In this document: piece by piece, positions 25,085 through 25,665 of the stretch
How positions within the stretch are numbered: position 1 is the stretch's first letter
Layout of the letters: each line of letters starts with the position of its first letter
From: Ostreococcus mediterraneus
Lineage: Eukaryota > Chlorophyta > Mamiellophyceae > Mamiellales > Bathycoccaceae
DNA length: 25,665 bases
Direction of reading: 5' to 3'
NCBI GenBank assembly: GCA_012295225.1
Contig: WMKK01000007.1
Location: 159,326-184,990 of the forward strand
Made by a program: the position numbers and the translations under genes
Notes under the pieces: generated by a model
Database searches by the model: none
What the model saw: only the letters and a program-made list of their open reading frames with translations
Told to the model about the DNA's origin: nothing

Positions 25085-25665
25085 GGAAGTCCAACCAATC
25101 ACGCGTCGTCACGCCCGCGAACGCGTCCGTGTCAATCACGCACACACGCACGCACGCACGCACACGCACTGTCTCTCGTCCTCTTACACGCGACGCGAAA
25201 CGCACCCGTCCTCCGACGGCGTTCGCGCGAATGCGGTCCGGTCGAGCGGCGCCCTCGGACCCGAGGACGGGCGCTCGTTCGGACATTCGGCGCCACAGAC
25301 CCACGCACGCCCCACGCGTTCGATCACTCCATAGTGTGACCTCGCACGCATCCATGATTGCGTCACGCATGGTGTGGTTTTGATAAAAACACACACCCCA
25401 AACGACCAATCGCGACCAGGGCGGTGCCCCCTCGACGTCAACGCTCGGTGTTGATTTCTGATGTGATTTCCAGTGATGTGGTGATCATGGGCAAAACGGG
25501 CCACGGTCGATTACCCCATTTACCACATACTGTTTAGTCATAGTGACCTTCTTGAACGCGTGCCCTTTGAGGCCCCCTGTCGACTACCGTTGATCTGGAA
25601 GCCCAACAGTGCTATCGAGGCGTGATTATGAACAATGAACTTTGCTTAGAGCTAATTAGTGGCTG
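25085..25665. other. Gene-free right end of the window
   Basis: Frames here are only short. The first part should hold the promoter of the bL27m gene and includes a CA/CG-alternating tract (25138-25168). From about 25370 the sequence becomes less GC-rich and shows no gene-like frame on either strand. A 16-codon ATG ORF (MGKTGHGRLPHLPHTV) starts near 25488 without further support. The last 200 bases may belong to a UTR or intron of a gene to the right. Confidence 0.4.
25138..25168. repeat. CA/CG-alternating microsatellite
   Basis: The tract is a mixture of CA and CGCA units upstream of the bL27m gene. It is a pure purine-pyrimidine alternation apart from the ends. Confidence 0.75.

Noticed and set aside
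25184-25504. Minus-strand frame of 106 codons at the right end
   Set aside because: It overlaps the likely promoter of the bL27m gene, has mixed composition and shows no family resemblance.

Overview
The window looks like nuclear DNA from a very compact green picoalga of the order Mamiellales, most likely Ostreococcus. The reasons are GC-rich coding sequence, gene spacing often of only 50-300 bases, few short introns with GTGCGT/GTACGT donors and CTGAC/TACTAAC branch points, green-lineage proteins (CP12, plant UPL3-type HECT ligase, AtPH1-like PH protein, HPAT-like glycosyltransferase) and many plastid or mitochondrial targeting extensions. The species is an inference from these traits. One undetermined base (n) lies at 20004, which points to a draft assembly.

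Layout from left to right: an unclear left edge with one doubtful small ORF; uroporphyrinogen-III synthase (756-1724) and a CP12-like Calvin-cycle regulator (1883-2188), both +; an ALIX/BRO1 protein with an 8-codon first exon (2487-5017, +); a 1.1 kb gene-free AT-rich stretch; a small unknown plastid-like protein (6114-6533, +); a large UPL3/TRIP12-type HECT ubiquitin ligase (6700-12012, -). Next come a thylakoid-lumen cyclophilin (-) and a divergent unknown protein with a calycin-like C-terminus (+), a RimO-type radical-SAM methylthiotransferase (+) preceded by a telo-box, a plastid-like protein with NUMOD3-like and Sld2-like motifs (-), a three-exon plastid acyl carrier protein (+), and a type II membrane glycosyltransferase of the HPAT family carrying a PAN/Apple-like module (+). 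The right part holds a Qa-SNARE (-), a candidate Csm1/TITAN9-type kinetochore protein with AT-hooks (-), a doubtful small ORF (+), an AtPH1-like PH protein (-) and mitochondrial ribosomal protein bL27 (-). The last 580 bases hold no gene that I can support.

This is not an operon or one dedicated pathway. The common thread is nuclear genes that serve organelles: tetrapyrrole synthesis, Calvin-cycle redox control, fatty-acid synthesis, plastid ribosome modification, lumen protein folding and mitochondrial translation. These are interleaved with endomembrane genes (ALIX, syntaxin, PH protein, Golgi glycosyltransferase), a ubiquitin ligase and a chromosome-segregation candidate. I see no transposon, virus-like element, CRISPR array, tRNA or rRNA. 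The most interesting items are the probable Csm1 homologue with its ambiguous 60-base intron, the Sld2-like motif in a plastid-like protein, a CP12 with an incomplete N-terminal cysteine pair, the PAN-fused glycosyltransferase and the telo-box hairpin before the RimO gene.
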